Origin: Closterium sp. Naga37s-1
Taxonomy: Eukaryota; Streptophyta; Zygnematophyceae; Desmidiales; Closteriaceae
Assembly (NCBI GenBank): GCA_947471745.1
Contig: CANJKZ010000080.1
Coordinates: 479,501 to 543,500, forward strand
Length of the DNA: 64,000 nucleotides
Direction of reading: 5' to 3'
The first letter of the stretch is position 1. The number at the start of each line of letters is the position of its first letter. Both the position numbers and the translations under genes were made by a program. Of this stretch, positions 41,429 to 51,894 are shown piece after piece. Under the pieces are notes generated by a model, which saw only the letters and a program-made list of their open reading frames with translations, made no database searches and had not been told where the DNA came from.

Positions 41429-43461
41429 TGGTGAGTGGGCGACGCATGATGGTGAGAGGGCAATACTGCGGGGAGTTTCTTGCCGCACACACAGCGTGTC
41501 ATGGGAAAGCCACGGTAGCTGTTCCTTTGGAGCGCGCAGCGTCGCAAGTATTGTCGCATGTGCCTTCATTTCCAGCCCGGTCGTACCCACCTACCCCGTG
41601 TGCATGTGATGTGGGGCTCAGCCCTCGTGATGCCAGCACGTGCGTTGAATGGAAATGTTTTTTAGGCGCCTCAAAACCCGGTTCGTACCCACCTCATACC
41701 CCGTGTGCATGGGCTGTGGGGCTCAGCCCTCACGACGCCAGCACGTGCGCCGCACGGAAAGGCCATACCAGCTCTCCCTTTGCAGCGGGCAGAGTCTGGA
41801 GAGTTTATAATGTAGGGCCCAACACGCCCGTGTGTGCATGTGCTGAGGAACTGACTCGTGCCACCTCTCTACCTTTTTCTTCTGTCCGCAGGTCCCTGCT
41901 TATCCAGCAGCCGCCAAGAGCAGCGCCTAGCAACACCTAGCGGGTCAAGACTGGAAGCTTGTGATAGTTTGTACCACTTATACTAGCAACGGCGGGCGAA
42001 AGACGAGGGGCTTCAGCTTGCTGCAACGGAGATTAATCTTGCGACCATGGGGGTGTTCTCATATTTCTCTTCTGGTCCTTCTGCATGGGTGTGCATTTAT
42101 GCTAGTGTTCTCTATGTAGGTGAATGTAGGTATGGTGTTTTAAAATTTGCTGGGTGGGTGGTTAGAAGAGGTGGGTTATAGAGGATGTGCCTCGATGGAT
42201 GTCAATCAGCCACATTCTGTATCGTATTGTAACAACTTCCGTCCAGTTAGCATATTTTTGCTTTTTGTTATATTCTAGCCAACGATGTGGTTACTGTGTA
42301 TCCGCGTGCGCGAATCAGCAGCGGGTCAAGTGCCTAGTTGGAAGCGACGAGAGTCGCATCACTCGTGGCGCGAGGCGACTCAACGATTAAGGACTCCTTA
42401 CGGAAGTAAAGGCGCCCCAAAACTTCGACGGATTTCTGCTGTGAAATGGATTGGAGAGCGACCTTCTTAGCAGCGTCAAATACTTTCCTGCCGAACATAA
42501 TATGGACTAACACAGCACCATGTGAGCTAATATTGTTAGTGCTACTAATTCGCGTCACTGCACCTCGCCCGCAAATTGCCGCCAGCTTCGTCAGTAACCT
42601 AATGAGTAAGCTGGAGACTAATAAGTAGGGAGGTAAGGAAATCGTGATAGGGAGCGAGATATCTGCTTTGATGTCGGGCAATGAGGGCGACGTCAGGTTA
42701 TACATTTCTCGAGTTAACAGTTCTTGTAACGTGGTTCAGGACGGTCCAACACGGTGAAAAGCGGTTCTCGACATTTACCGCTCTTCACCGTGTTGAAACG
42801 AAGTTGACCGCAGTGGGCGTACAAGAAGTTGTACAACCTGACGTCGCCCTGAGGAATCACGAAGTGATTTATCCCATCAGTTGTAGGGCGTGTCTCCATT
42901 AGCGAACACAGTTTAGGGACGTGTGAGGCGAAACTTTTCGCAATTGACTTACCCCGAATGAGCAGTCAGCTTTGTACGGTTTCGTTGATGGGTGTAACCT
43001 CGAAACAGAAAACGAACTCTCCAGAAAACATGCGAGTTCGGTTTGTTCGGACCGACATGTAATCTCGTGGGCGCCGAACCGAGTTCTCCTCCGAATCAAG
43101 GGTGTACAGTACAATCTTCAACATCCTTGCTGACGCAGCCTTGTGCCACCCAAAACGCGTACACAGCCTGTCGAATTGCTGCATGTACCGCTGTATGAAG
43201 CAAAGGTACCTTATAGAACCGCATTCATACGAACCCGTGAGACACGCCCTGACGGAACAGATGTTCTTCCATGCCTCCATGCTGGGTTCAGCCTATTTCA
43301 CTCATTCCCGTGTCTGCTAGTCTTCATTCCCCTCCCCATCCACCACATACTTCCTCGAACCGCGACTTCGGAGTGCTTGCATCTAAGAGAAGAAATTCTG
43401 AGCTGTCAAACCGTCCCGTTTTACAAAGTCATACGAGTTTTCGAACAGCACGATCGCCGTC
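41429..43461. other. spacer between secreted-protein gene and eIF2D; one strong hairpin
   Basis: No recognisable coding region. A direct repeat built on CTCGTACCCACC…CCCGTGTGCATG…GGGGCTCAGCCCT occurs at about 41580-41660 and 41680-41750. A TTAGGCGCCTCAAAA palindrome lies at about 41661. A near-perfect 18-bp inverted repeat lies at 42747-42795. Short open frames at 42.2-43.3 kb show no features I can support. The region just before 43462 would hold the eIF2D promoter. Confidence 0.55.
42747..42795. repeat. inverted repeat, 18-bp stem, 13-bp loop
   Basis: CAACACGGTGAAAAGCGG (42747-42764) faces CCGCTCTTCACCGTGTTG (42778-42795), with 17 of 18 positions complementary. It could be a MITE-like remnant, a structured RNA or a regulatory palindrome; nothing in the sequence decides. 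Confidence 0.7.
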
Positions 43462-46400
43462 ATGTTCAAAAAGCCGAGCGACGTTCGCGGGCAGCAGCGT
43501 CTGTCCGGAGCGGACAGAAAGAAGCTTCGGCGAAACATCCGAGACAAGTTTCCAGGCGCCACTGACGAGCAGCTGGACGCGATCCTGCCGCCCAAGGTGC
43601 TCCTTAGTAGTGATCATGCCGCCCAAGGTGCTCCTTAGTAGTGATCATGCCGCCCAAGGTGCTCCGTAGTAGTGATCATGCCGCCCAAGGTGCTCCTTAG
43701 TAGCTTTCCCGCTCCCCTCGTATTCCCCCCCGCGTAGTAGGTCCCCGCATGCGCCTCCTGATAACACGTCAGTTGAATCCCCGCCGTTCGTTTCAACAAC
43801 CCCGTCCTTAATCCGCTCTGATGCTTGCGCTCTCCGGATTCCCCGCTGTCTTTACTGGTTTATTTGTTTTTGGATTTCCGAAGAGTTATTTTTTTCAAAC
43901 GATATCGATTGATTTGTTTGGCGGTCCAGGCTGACGTGGCGGTGACGAGGCTGGTGAATCGCGTGCTGGTGTACGGACTCGACAACGGGCTGCCCATGCT
44001 CTTCGACTGCGACGGCCGCGGCACCGAGATCTACCCCACTGGTAACCACACTGAGATGTTACCACACGGCCATGTAACCACACCGATGTAACCACACAGA
44101 TACTCATACAAAATTCTCCGCTCTTCCCTCCCTCCCTTCCCCGCCCCCTCCCCTCCCTTATCGCCCTCCTCCGCTCTTCACGACTTGAATTGTGCGGTTT
44201 GATCTTCGCCCTTTCCTTCAAATCTCCTTATTTGTTGTTCCCGCCGTCCATTGCACGTTCTTGCTTCCTGTGCGCCCTCCATTCCCGTCCCATGCTATCA
44301 TTTCATTTCAATCACCTTCACCGCAGCTCAACAGCCATCTGCTGTTCACCCTCCTCATGTCAAACCCTGAACCCCTCAACTCCGGAGCTTCAACCTTATA
44401 CCCTCAATTCCTGCCTCTCAAACCCAGTCCTGACACCCCATCCCCAATCGTTGCGATGTGGCTTGTGCCTGACCTGGTGCCGTGCTTCCTGCTCAAGGGG
44501 GGAACGTGTTGACTTTCGAGTCGACTCAACTGCCACCTGAAATCCCAACACTGTCACCTTAAGCCCCGAAACCCTGAACCCCTGTCATCCCAACCCCACA
44601 CCCTATCCCTAATTGTTGCGATGTGGCTTGTGCCTGACCTGGTGCCGTCCTTCCTGTTCAAGGGCAGGCAGGGAGGGAGGTGATGACTTCCAAGTTGATG
44701 CAACAGTTGCCTTAAACCCCGAAACCCTAAAGCCCTGTCAACCCAACCCTCATACTCCATCCCATCCCAGTGTTTGCGCTCTGGCTAGTGCCTGACCTGC
44801 TGCCGTCCTTCCTGCTCAAGGGTGGGGAGGTATCCCGCTACGTGCTGTCAGGGGCTGACCTTATGGCGCCAGGCGTGCAAGTGAGTGAGAGTGAGGTGGG
44901 GGTTTAGGGTATTGCGAAGGTGGGGCAAATTCTAGGGTGCAGCGTTCTGTGTTTGCCGTTCTCCCGCTACGTGCTGTCAGGGGCTGACCTCATGGCGCCA
45001 GGCGTGCAGGTGAGGTTGAGGTTGGGGTATAAGGTATGCGAAGGTGGGGGGGAATTCAGGGTGCAGCGTCTTGTGTTTGGTATGGTACGTATCCCGCTAT
45101 GTGCTGTCAGGGGCTGACCCCATGGCGCCAGGCGTGCAGGTAGAGTAACAGTGGCATTGTTTGAGGGGGAGAGAAGGGGGGAGGGAGGGTACACTTTAGG
45201 TGAGGAAAATGTAAATTGTGGCAAAATAGATGCCTCGTTGCCTGCTGTCTAGGGCTGACCTCATGCCCTCTCTGTTCCCCTCTACACCCCTCTACACCCC
45301 TCTGCACTCCTCTGCCCGTCAGGTGCCCGCGGAAGGCCTGCCAGGGTTCCGACCAGGGGAGGTGTGGTCTGTGAAGGTTCCAGGAAACTCCTGCCCCATA
45401 GCGGTATGTGCCTGATGCTCAACTGCCCTGCTCCGTGCTGCTCCGTGCTGCTCCGTGCTGCTCCGTCCTGCCTCCTGTGATACAGGAGGCACTGAGGTAG
45501 ACAACAGGGAACGGAATCATTGTTTGATGCGGCACACCGTTTGAGTTGACCCGAAAACTCTCATCATTGCTTGATGCGGCAGAAGGCAATGTTGCCTTTC
45601 CGTGCTGTGCTGTGCTGTGTACCTTAGGCTTGCGTTCCCCACATTCCAATGCCGAGGTACATTGTGCTGCTCCATAAAGGCATTGACTTGTACCTTAGGG
45701 TTGGCTTGTATGTGAGGTCCCACAGATTCTCACTCATCGGGGAAGAGCTGCAAGATGGAGATCCTCTTAGTGAAGGCAGCGACTTGTACCTTATGGTTGC
45801 CTTCCCCACTGTGCTGCTCCTTACCTGCTGTTTCACACAAACAAGCCCCTCTGAGGGTATGGTTCTATCTGACGCTTTTTTGTGTGTAGAACACATCTCT
45901 GCGTTTTTACGTTTTGAGTCGATTCAAAGGATTGTTTTGACGCTCTTCGTGTACCGACTGTCCTCCCCCTCTCCCCCCTCTCTCCCCTCTCATCCCCACA
46001 CATCTCCTATGCACGCAGGTGGGCATAACGATGGTGGGCAGTGCAGAGGCCGTGGGAGCTGGCATGAGAGGAAAGCTCCTCCGAATCACCCACTACTACC
46101 GCGACTCGCTCTGGTGTGCACTCCCGTCACACCCTCAAACGGTCCTTTGCATTCATTCATTCGGTGATACATGAATGAAAACATCATCAATCTCTTTCTA
46201 TTCACTAGAGTTTTGAGGCATTAAATGTCGGTCTTCTTACTCTCTCAATCCACTCCCCTCATCCTTTTAGGACTCAAAAGTAGGCTTCCTGCGGGACCTG
46301 CTTGTGCCTGCCTGCCTGTGGTGCCATGCCTGCTCTGCTCCAGTCTCCACTTATGGAGCACCACCACATAACGATCCCTCCCCCCTTCCCATGCTCACAG

Positions 46401-47042
46401 GGAGTCAGTAGAGGGCTTCTATGTGCCCAACAGGGGCTTCCTGACAGACCTGCATGTGCCTGCCTGTGGTGCCGTGCCTGCTCTGCTCCTCCTGATGGAG
46501 TTTTGGGGCCGCCTCAAAACTAGGCTTCCTGCGGGACCTGCTTGTGCCTGTCCTCTCGTGTGTGTCTGTGCTGCTCTGATCGTTCTCCTGCTCTCACTCA
46601 TGCCCATTTTCTCGTATCTCTTGTTTTTCCACCAATCCATGCTCTCAGGGAGACAGCAGAGGGCTCTTATGTCCCCAACAGGGGCTTCCTGCCTGCCGGA
46701 CTTGGTCGTGCCTGGACCATGAGTGTAGTGCTTCTATAGCTGCCGAGGCCCATGGTGCCTCTCTCGTGTGCTCATGGTTAGTCCTATTCCCCGCCTGCCA
46801 CCCCCTTCCCACTCGTACAGGGAGACAGCAGAGGGCTCGTACGTCCCAAACAGGGGCTTCCTGCCGGACCTGGTTGTGCCCGACCCTGATGCCCCGCCTG
46901 CTTCCTCAGAGGGAGCAGCACCTGAAGATTCGCCTGATGATGCACCTGATGACGATTTGGGTGCTACTGGGGCTGGAGGGGGGGAGGGTGAGGCGGGGCG
47001 AGGTGAGGGGAGGGAAGAAGCAGGAGCGAGGATGGAGGAGGG

Positions 47043-47075
<33 letters not shown>

Positions 47076-50000
47076 TTCATCCGAGCACCTGTCAGAATCT
47101 CTGCAGCATCTGGGCATTCATGAGACCACTGCTGCTGCTGCTGCTGCTAATAATAATTCTGGTGCTGCTGTTGGGGGCAGCGAGGGGGAACAAATAGCAG
47201 CAGCTGCTGCAGAGGAAACCGCACCAGCACCAGCAGCAACAGCAGCGGCAGAAGCAGCAGCGGTGGCATTGACACCAGCACAGATGGACGAGTTGTTGGA
47301 TCGCTGTCTACTGCAGGCCCTCTCCGTCTCTGTCAAACCCGCCCACCTGCCGCTGGGAGCTAGCACCCTCTGGTACGCTCCCTCTGGTAACCCTCCTCTG
47401 GTAACCACCCTCTGGTAACCCTCCTCTGGTAACCCTCCTCTGGTAACCACCCTCTGGTAACCCTCCTCTCAGGTGGCAATGACGCCAGCACAGATGGATG
47501 AGTTGTAGAATCGCTGTCTGCTGGGTCGTCTTCACTCATGCTTAGGAGGGGCACCACTGTCTGCTGCAGGCTCTCTCCGTCTCTGTCAAGCCCTCTCTCT
47601 GCAGGCTCTCTCCGTCTCTGTCAAGCCCTCTCTCTGCAGGCTCTCTCCGTCTCTGTCAAGCCCTCCACCTGCCGATTTTTTAGGCGCCTCAAAAACTGTC
47701 TCTGTCAAGCCCTCCCACCTGCCGCTGGGAGCTAGAGAGACGCCTGAAAGGTTGTTTCATGTTGTGAGGCGCCTCAAAATCTGTTTCACATTCTTCAGCA
47801 GCTTGGGTTGTTGGTTACCAGAGTGTGCTAGCTGTCCCATGCTAATTCTCCGTGAAAGATTGCCTCCTTGCCCCTCCCTCGCTTCCACCCCCCCTGCACG
47901 GCAGGTCCAACACGAGGCCCATGGCATGCGAATCATGTGGTACCCTGATGCTTTCCCACCACCGCTTGCACTGCAGGTCCAATCACGTGCTGCCATGTGT
48001 CTGACACAAGGCGCATGACATGTGAATTATGCGATACCCTGATGCTTTCCCACCACCACGTGCATGGCTGGCAGGTCCAATCACGTGCTGCCATGTCGGC
48101 CGCCCGGCACAACAGTGGACATAAAGAAGTCGTCTCACAAGAAGCTGAGCAAGTGGCTGCATGCCAGGGCGGTTGAGGGGCTGGTGAGTGAGTGAGGGAG
48201 GGAGTGAGTGAGTGAGAGTGAGGGAGTTGTGAGAGTGAGTGACATTTAGGGGAAAGCTTCTTGCCTGCCTGCCCCCTGATGTATGCGTCAAGTAGGATAA
48301 GCACCTAAAGGAGTTCATCTCCTCTGCTATCAACCACCCATGCCATGTACCCACCCCTTCCTTTACACCCTTCCCACTGCACAAATCTATATACCTCTCC
48401 CCATCACCCCCCCCCCCCCCCCAAGATAAGCGGCAGGGAGGACAAGCACCGAAAGGAGTTCATCCTCTCTGCTGTCAACTACCGCCACCCGACCCTCATC
48501 GCCTTCACGCCAGACAAGACAAACAAGCCCGCCCAGACCCCTGCTGCTGCAACCCAAGACACATCCCCAGCCGCACCTGGAGCACCGACCACCACCACCG
48601 CCACCACCACCACAACCACCACCAGCAGCGGTAGCGGCAGCAGCAGCAGCAGTGGGGGGTTGACAGTAGAGGAGGTATTCAAACCCACCCACCATGTGTC
48701 AGCCATTTTCGAAGCCGTCGGTCTCGACCCACACGCCTACTACTCCCCCTCGGCTGCTCGTGAAGCTGCTCTTTCCTACATCTCTCTCCACTCCCTCACA
48801 AAGCCCTCCGACCCCTCTATAGTCATCCTCGACGCACCGCTCTGCGACGCACTGTACAAAGGCGCGATAAAAAAGGGCGCCGCGTACCCCACAGAATGCC
48901 ACAAGCGGGACGTGGGTCCCACTATAGTGAAGCGCATGCAGGCGCATCACAGGGTGGAGAGGGCGGGGAAGAGTGTGGTGCGCAAGGGAGGGTTGGTGCC
49001 GGTGCAAATACTGGTGGAGAGGCGGCAGGGCAACAAGAAGGTGACGCGGGTGTCGGGGCTGGAGGCTTATCTGGTGGAGGCTGAGCCTCTCGCTGCTGAG
49101 CTGCAGAGGAAGTTTGCTTCGAGCACGTCGGTGACTGAAGTGCCAGGTGGGTCCTATAGAGGGGTGGGCTAACAAGAATTGTGGCTAGCAGGGGTAACAG
49201 GTAGCGGGACGGGAGGCTTATCTGGTGGAGGCTGAGCCGCTCGCTGCTGAGCTGCAGAGGAAGTTTGCCTCGAGCACATCGGTGACTGAAGTGCCAGGTG
49301 GGCTGCTGTTGCAGTAAATGGGTGCTGGGTTGGTGTTTGTCACAACAGCTGGGGGGGCTAGCAGGGGTAACAGGTACCGGGAGGCTTATCCGGTGGAGGC
49401 TGAGCCTCTCGCTGCTGAGCTGCGGAAGAAGTGCGCCTCGAGCACATCTGTGGCTGAAGTGCCAGGTGGGTTCAGTCAGTCTGCAACAGGTGCTGGGGCG
49501 AAGGCAATCCAGGGTTAATGGTACTGGGTCCAGCGTCAGTGGCTGAAGTGCCAGGTAGGCGCTGCTGCTCCAGTTGTGTCAGGTGGGCATTGTTGGTCTG
49601 CCAGGCGATTCGGATGTGTCAGATGGGCTTTCGTTGCAACAGGTGGGTGGGTTCTGCTGCATCAGTAGTACACTACCCTGCTCTCTCCCTCTTCCCTCAT
49701 GCATTTATGCACCCATGCACTCATCCATGGTCCCATACACCCATGCAACCATCCATGGTCCCATGCACCCATGCACCCATCCATGGTCCCATGCACCCAT
49801 GCACCAATGCACTCATCCATGGTCCCATGCACCCATGCAACCATGCACTCATCCATGCACGCATGCATGTATGTATCCACACAAAGCAGGCAAGAAGGGG
49901 CAGCACGAGGTGCTGTTTCAAGGAGCGGCGTTTTTCATCCTTTCCATCTTCTACCCCACTCCTCCCGTACCCTCTCGTTTCCTTGTTTCCTCTCTGTCTT

Positions 50001-50164
50001 CCTTTCCATGGCACACATGCACCCATGCACATGAAGCAGGAAAGAAGGGGCAGCACGAGGTGCTGATTCAGGGAGGGGTGTTAGACGAGTTGGCTCGGCT
50101 GCTAGTTGATGTGCACGGCATTCCCAAGTCCCATATTGAGGTACTCGATAAGACCAGGAGGTGA
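43462..50164 (+). CDS. EIF2D: eukaryotic translation initiation factor 2D (ligatin) homologue, nine exons, 679 aa
   Basis: eIF2D delivers initiator tRNA to the ribosomal P site independently of GTP and helps recycle 40S subunits in the cytosol. Exons: 43462-43596, 43930-44041, 44771-44880, 45323-45403, 46019-46113, 46821-47372, 48075-48183, 48426-49146, 50040-50164. They join in frame (2040 bp) with GT-AG borders and no stops. Domains: N-terminal MFKKPSDV… (1-45); pre-PUA (LFDCDGRGTEIYPT, about 69-82); PUA (SGADLMAPGV, about 109-190); an acidic and poly-Ala spacer about 205-340; winged helix (MDELLDRCLLQALS … DIKKSSHKKLSKWL) about 342-440; SWIB/MDM2-like about 455-550; SUI1 (RRQGNKKVTRVSGLEAYL … KSHIEVLDK) about 590-675. 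Length is near the family norm, slightly enlarged by the spacer. Start: the only Met before the conserved N terminus. The extra exon-edge copies in the introns are listed separately. Confidence 0.9.
43597..43710 (+). repeat. 31-bp tandem repeat carrying the exon 1 donor (four donor copies)
   Basis: The unit GTGCTCCTTAGTAGTGATCA plus TGCCGCCCAAG repeats from 43597, with a fourth partial unit at 43690. Each unit ends in the last exon 1 bases (GCCGCCCAAG) followed by GTGCTCC, so the donor sequence AAG|GTGCTC exists four times. Using a later one would add 31, 62 or 93 bp containing TAG. Confidence 0.9.
44451..45265 (+). repeat. partial tandem copies of eIF2D exon 3
   Basis: Copies of the first half of exon 3 (GGCTTGTGCCTGACCTGGTG…TGCTCAAGG) lie upstream at about 44451-44502 and 44615-44672. 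Copies of its second half with the donor (CCCGCTACGTGCTGTCAGGG…GTGCAG|GTGAG) lie downstream at about 44959-45009 and 45089-45139, plus a decayed one at about 45228-45265. The true exon is 44771-44880. The downstream unit is about 130 bp and includes intron sequence. Confidence 0.85.
46275..46735 (+). repeat. tandem copies of the eIF2D exon 6 start with acceptor
   Basis: Acceptor plus exon 6 start occurs at 46401 (CACAG|GGAGTCAGTAGAGGGC) and 46649 (CTCAG|GGAGACAGCAGAGGGC) before the true exon at 46821 (TACAG|GGAGACAGCAGAGGGC). Fragments AGGCTTCCTGCGGGACCTGC also lie at about 46282 and 46523. Both early copies read in the right frame at first (ESVEGFYVPNRGFL; ETAEGSYVPNRGFL), so mis-splicing would still give eIF2D-like sequence. 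Confidence 0.88.
47371..47725 (+). repeat. donor array and exon 6-end repeats in eIF2D intron 6
   Basis: After the exon 6 end (CCCTCTG|GTACGC) about eight tandem CTCTGGTAACC units follow (47383-47468), each resembling the same donor. A degenerate copy of the exon 6 end lies at about 47469-47522 (ATGGATGAGTTGTAGAATCG, with a TAG), then three 35-bp units of GCAGGCTCTCTCCGTCTCTG plus TCAAGCCCTCTCTCT (about 47567-47670), and a final GTCAAGCCCTCCCACCTGCC copy near 47705. Confidence 0.9.
47899..48074 (+). repeat. duplicated acceptor and start of eIF2D exon 7
   Basis: GCAG|GTCCAACACG at 47905 and GCAG|GTCCAATCACGTGCTGCC at 47977 precede the true exon 7 at 48075. The intervening GATACCCTGATGCTTTCCCA block is duplicated with them (about 47940 and 48033). 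Confidence 0.88.
48290..48345 (+). repeat. degenerate copy of the eIF2D exon 8 start
   Basis: GATAAGCACCTAAAGGAGTT followed by CATCTCCTCTGCTATCAACC resembles exon 8 (GACAAGCACCGAAAGGAGTT…) about 130 bp before the true start at 48426. It contains a stop (TAA in CCTAAAG, in the exon frame). Confidence 0.8.
49200..49560 (+). repeat. tandem copies of the eIF2D exon 8 end with donor
   Basis: GAGGCTTATCTGGTGGAGGC…ACTGAAGTGCCAG|GTGGG is repeated at about 49210-49302 and 49386-49468, with a short copy at about 49523-49555 (GTGGCTGAAGTGCCAG|GTAGG). Each keeps the donor. They encode the SUI1 helix region (EAYLVEAEPLAAEL). Confidence 0.9.
49695..49875 (+). repeat. minisatellite in the last eIF2D intron
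   Basis: Units of CATGCACCCATGCACCCATC plus CATGGTCC, varied with CAACCATCC and CACTCATCC. No coding value. Confidence 0.9.
49890..49935 (+). repeat. extra copy of the eIF2D exon 9 start with acceptor
   Basis: AAAGCAG|GCAAGAAGGGGCAGCACGAG followed by GTGCTGTTTCAAGGAG resembles true exon 9 (AAGCAG|GAAAGAAGGGGCAG…) 150 bp further on. It then diverges. Confidence 0.85.
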
Positions 50165-51085
50165 TGTTAGGAGATAAATCTATATGGAACTTTTAGGAGT
50201 TACATGGAAGGTGGCATTGGCACACTTTTTGGGGGGAAGGGTAAGAATGGGAGAAAGGGGGAGCACGAGTGGAGGGGATCTCATGTACCGTAAATGGACT
50301 GGGTGTGTTAAAGAGGATGAGGGAGATGACTGAGAGAGGAGGGATGGGGGGGAGGAGGAAGTTTGTCGGGAGGGACAAGCGAGAGATGAGGATGACGTGG
50401 AATGGGATGAAAGGAGAGAATAAAGGAGCAGGGGGTATCTCGAAAAGGAAGAAGATGTTTCGATGGGCATTGGGAACGAAACTTGGTTAGCAGGGCTTTT
50501 GGGTGTCTCCTCTTCTGTATAACTTCCGCTCTTGCCCATGTCACTCCTTACCCAGATTTAGGACAGCCCAGGAGGTGGTCGAGGGGGTGGTGAGGAGTGT
50601 GGAGGGAGGAGATGATGGTGTGTAGGAGGAAGGATAGGCTAACAGGAATGATACAAGAATAACCCAGAAATGTTGCATATATCATCACTATTACAACGAC
50701 CCTCCACATTATTCCCCTGTTCACTACCACACACGCACTCCCATCAACCCCCCTATCCCCTCTACTTCCCTTACCCGCGATGCTAGTAGGCCAAACGCAT
50801 CGCCGCGATCGCACAGGCGAAATGAATGCAACCCACAGAAGAAGAAAGAGCGTAGCAGGACTTCGAAGCAGCACAACAAGAGGTTATACTCCTTCGCAGT
50901 CAGCTTGCACCCTCTTGTGAGTGTCACCAAGAGGTTCCCACGATTCCTTCTTGTGAGGTTGCTCGTCGTGGCCCACCGCTCCCTCGGGAAACTCGCCGTG
51001 ATTTCAACTTGAGCGTTTCTACTACGGGAGTCCGTCCGTCGGGCGTGCAATCGACAGGAACCGTTTGAAGAACGCCACGGAACGT
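50165..51085. other. intergenic between two convergent genes
   Basis: eIF2D (plus) and the His-rich protein gene (minus) converge here, so both 3' untranslated regions lie in this stretch. No other coding sequence is supported. Confidence 0.6.
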
Positions 51086-51894
51086 CTAGTCGTCGTGGTG
51101 CTCATGGTGATGGTCGTCGTGATGGTCGTGGTGCTTGTGGTGCTCGTGGTGGTCGTGGTGCTCCTTCTTGGGCGGCGACGGCTTGGGCGACGGCTTGGGC
51201 TTGGGCTTGCACGCCTCGACGCACTCGCCGTACTTCTCCTCGCACATCGGGGCCTTGTACCACTTGAGGCACTGGCGACGACGGTACAGGCACCAGTCCT
51301 TGCAGCCCCACTTGCCGTACTTGCAGTTCTTGAACGACCGGTACGCCTTGCGCTCGCACATGGTCGAAATCGTCTCGCACGTCTTCTTCTCGTCCGCATC
51401 CTCCGCCTTCGCGACGCAGGCTTTCTCCTTCTCGTCGCACGCGGCGTACTTGATCTTGTACTTCTGAATGCACGTCAGTTTTGGCTTCGGCGGCGATGGC
51501 GGCGGCGACGGCTTCGGCGGCGACGGCTTTGGCTTTGGCTTCGGCTTCTTGTGATGATCGTCGTCGTGATGGTCGTCGTGGTGGTGATCGTCGTCGCCAT
51601 GATGGTGGTGATCGTCGCCCAAGAATCGCCTGGCGGCGACAGCTCCTGCAGTTGTCAAAACGCGACGGGAAATGCGTCAGAATTATTTAAAACGATTCGT
51701 GTGGAAACTAAAAAATCAGCGAAATTGCCAGACACATGAAGGCAGCGGAATGACGGTCACCGTCATTTACGGTACTCACCTGATGCCTCCGCGCTGGCGA
51801 CGGCGCTTGAATCCGCGTACGCGGAGGGCGCAAGCAGGGCGACCAAAAGTGCGGAAACGGCGACGAGAAGAGCGAGGAGCTTCATCGGAGCCAT
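51086..51894 (-). CDS. secreted His/Asp-rich, Pro-rich protein with a 12-Cys domain, two exons, 224 aa
   Basis: Exon 1 is 51894-51780 (ATG, donor ATCAG|GTGAGT); exon 2 is 51645-51086 (acceptor TGCAG|GAGCTG); 115+560 bp = 225 codons with stop, phase-1 intron. Residues 1-27 are a signal peptide (MAPMKLLALLVAVSALLVAL…). Residues 49-70 are almost only His and Asp; 71-94 are Lys/Pro/Ser-rich (KPKPKPSPP). Residues 97-184 hold 12 Cys with spacing 10-6-12-6-10-6-3-6-8-6-3 in a Lys/Glu-rich context. A second Pro-rich arm (185-199) and a second His/Asp/Glu tail (200-224) follow. About 26 His in two clusters suggest metal binding or pH-dependent behaviour, and the Pro-rich arms suggest cell wall location; both are inference. 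No known family recognised. Coding and frame look intact. Confidence 0.82.

Noticed and set aside
42187..43320. Several 60-140 codon open frames upstream of eIF2D
   Set aside because: Overlapping on both strands with no domain, signal peptide or plausible exon borders.
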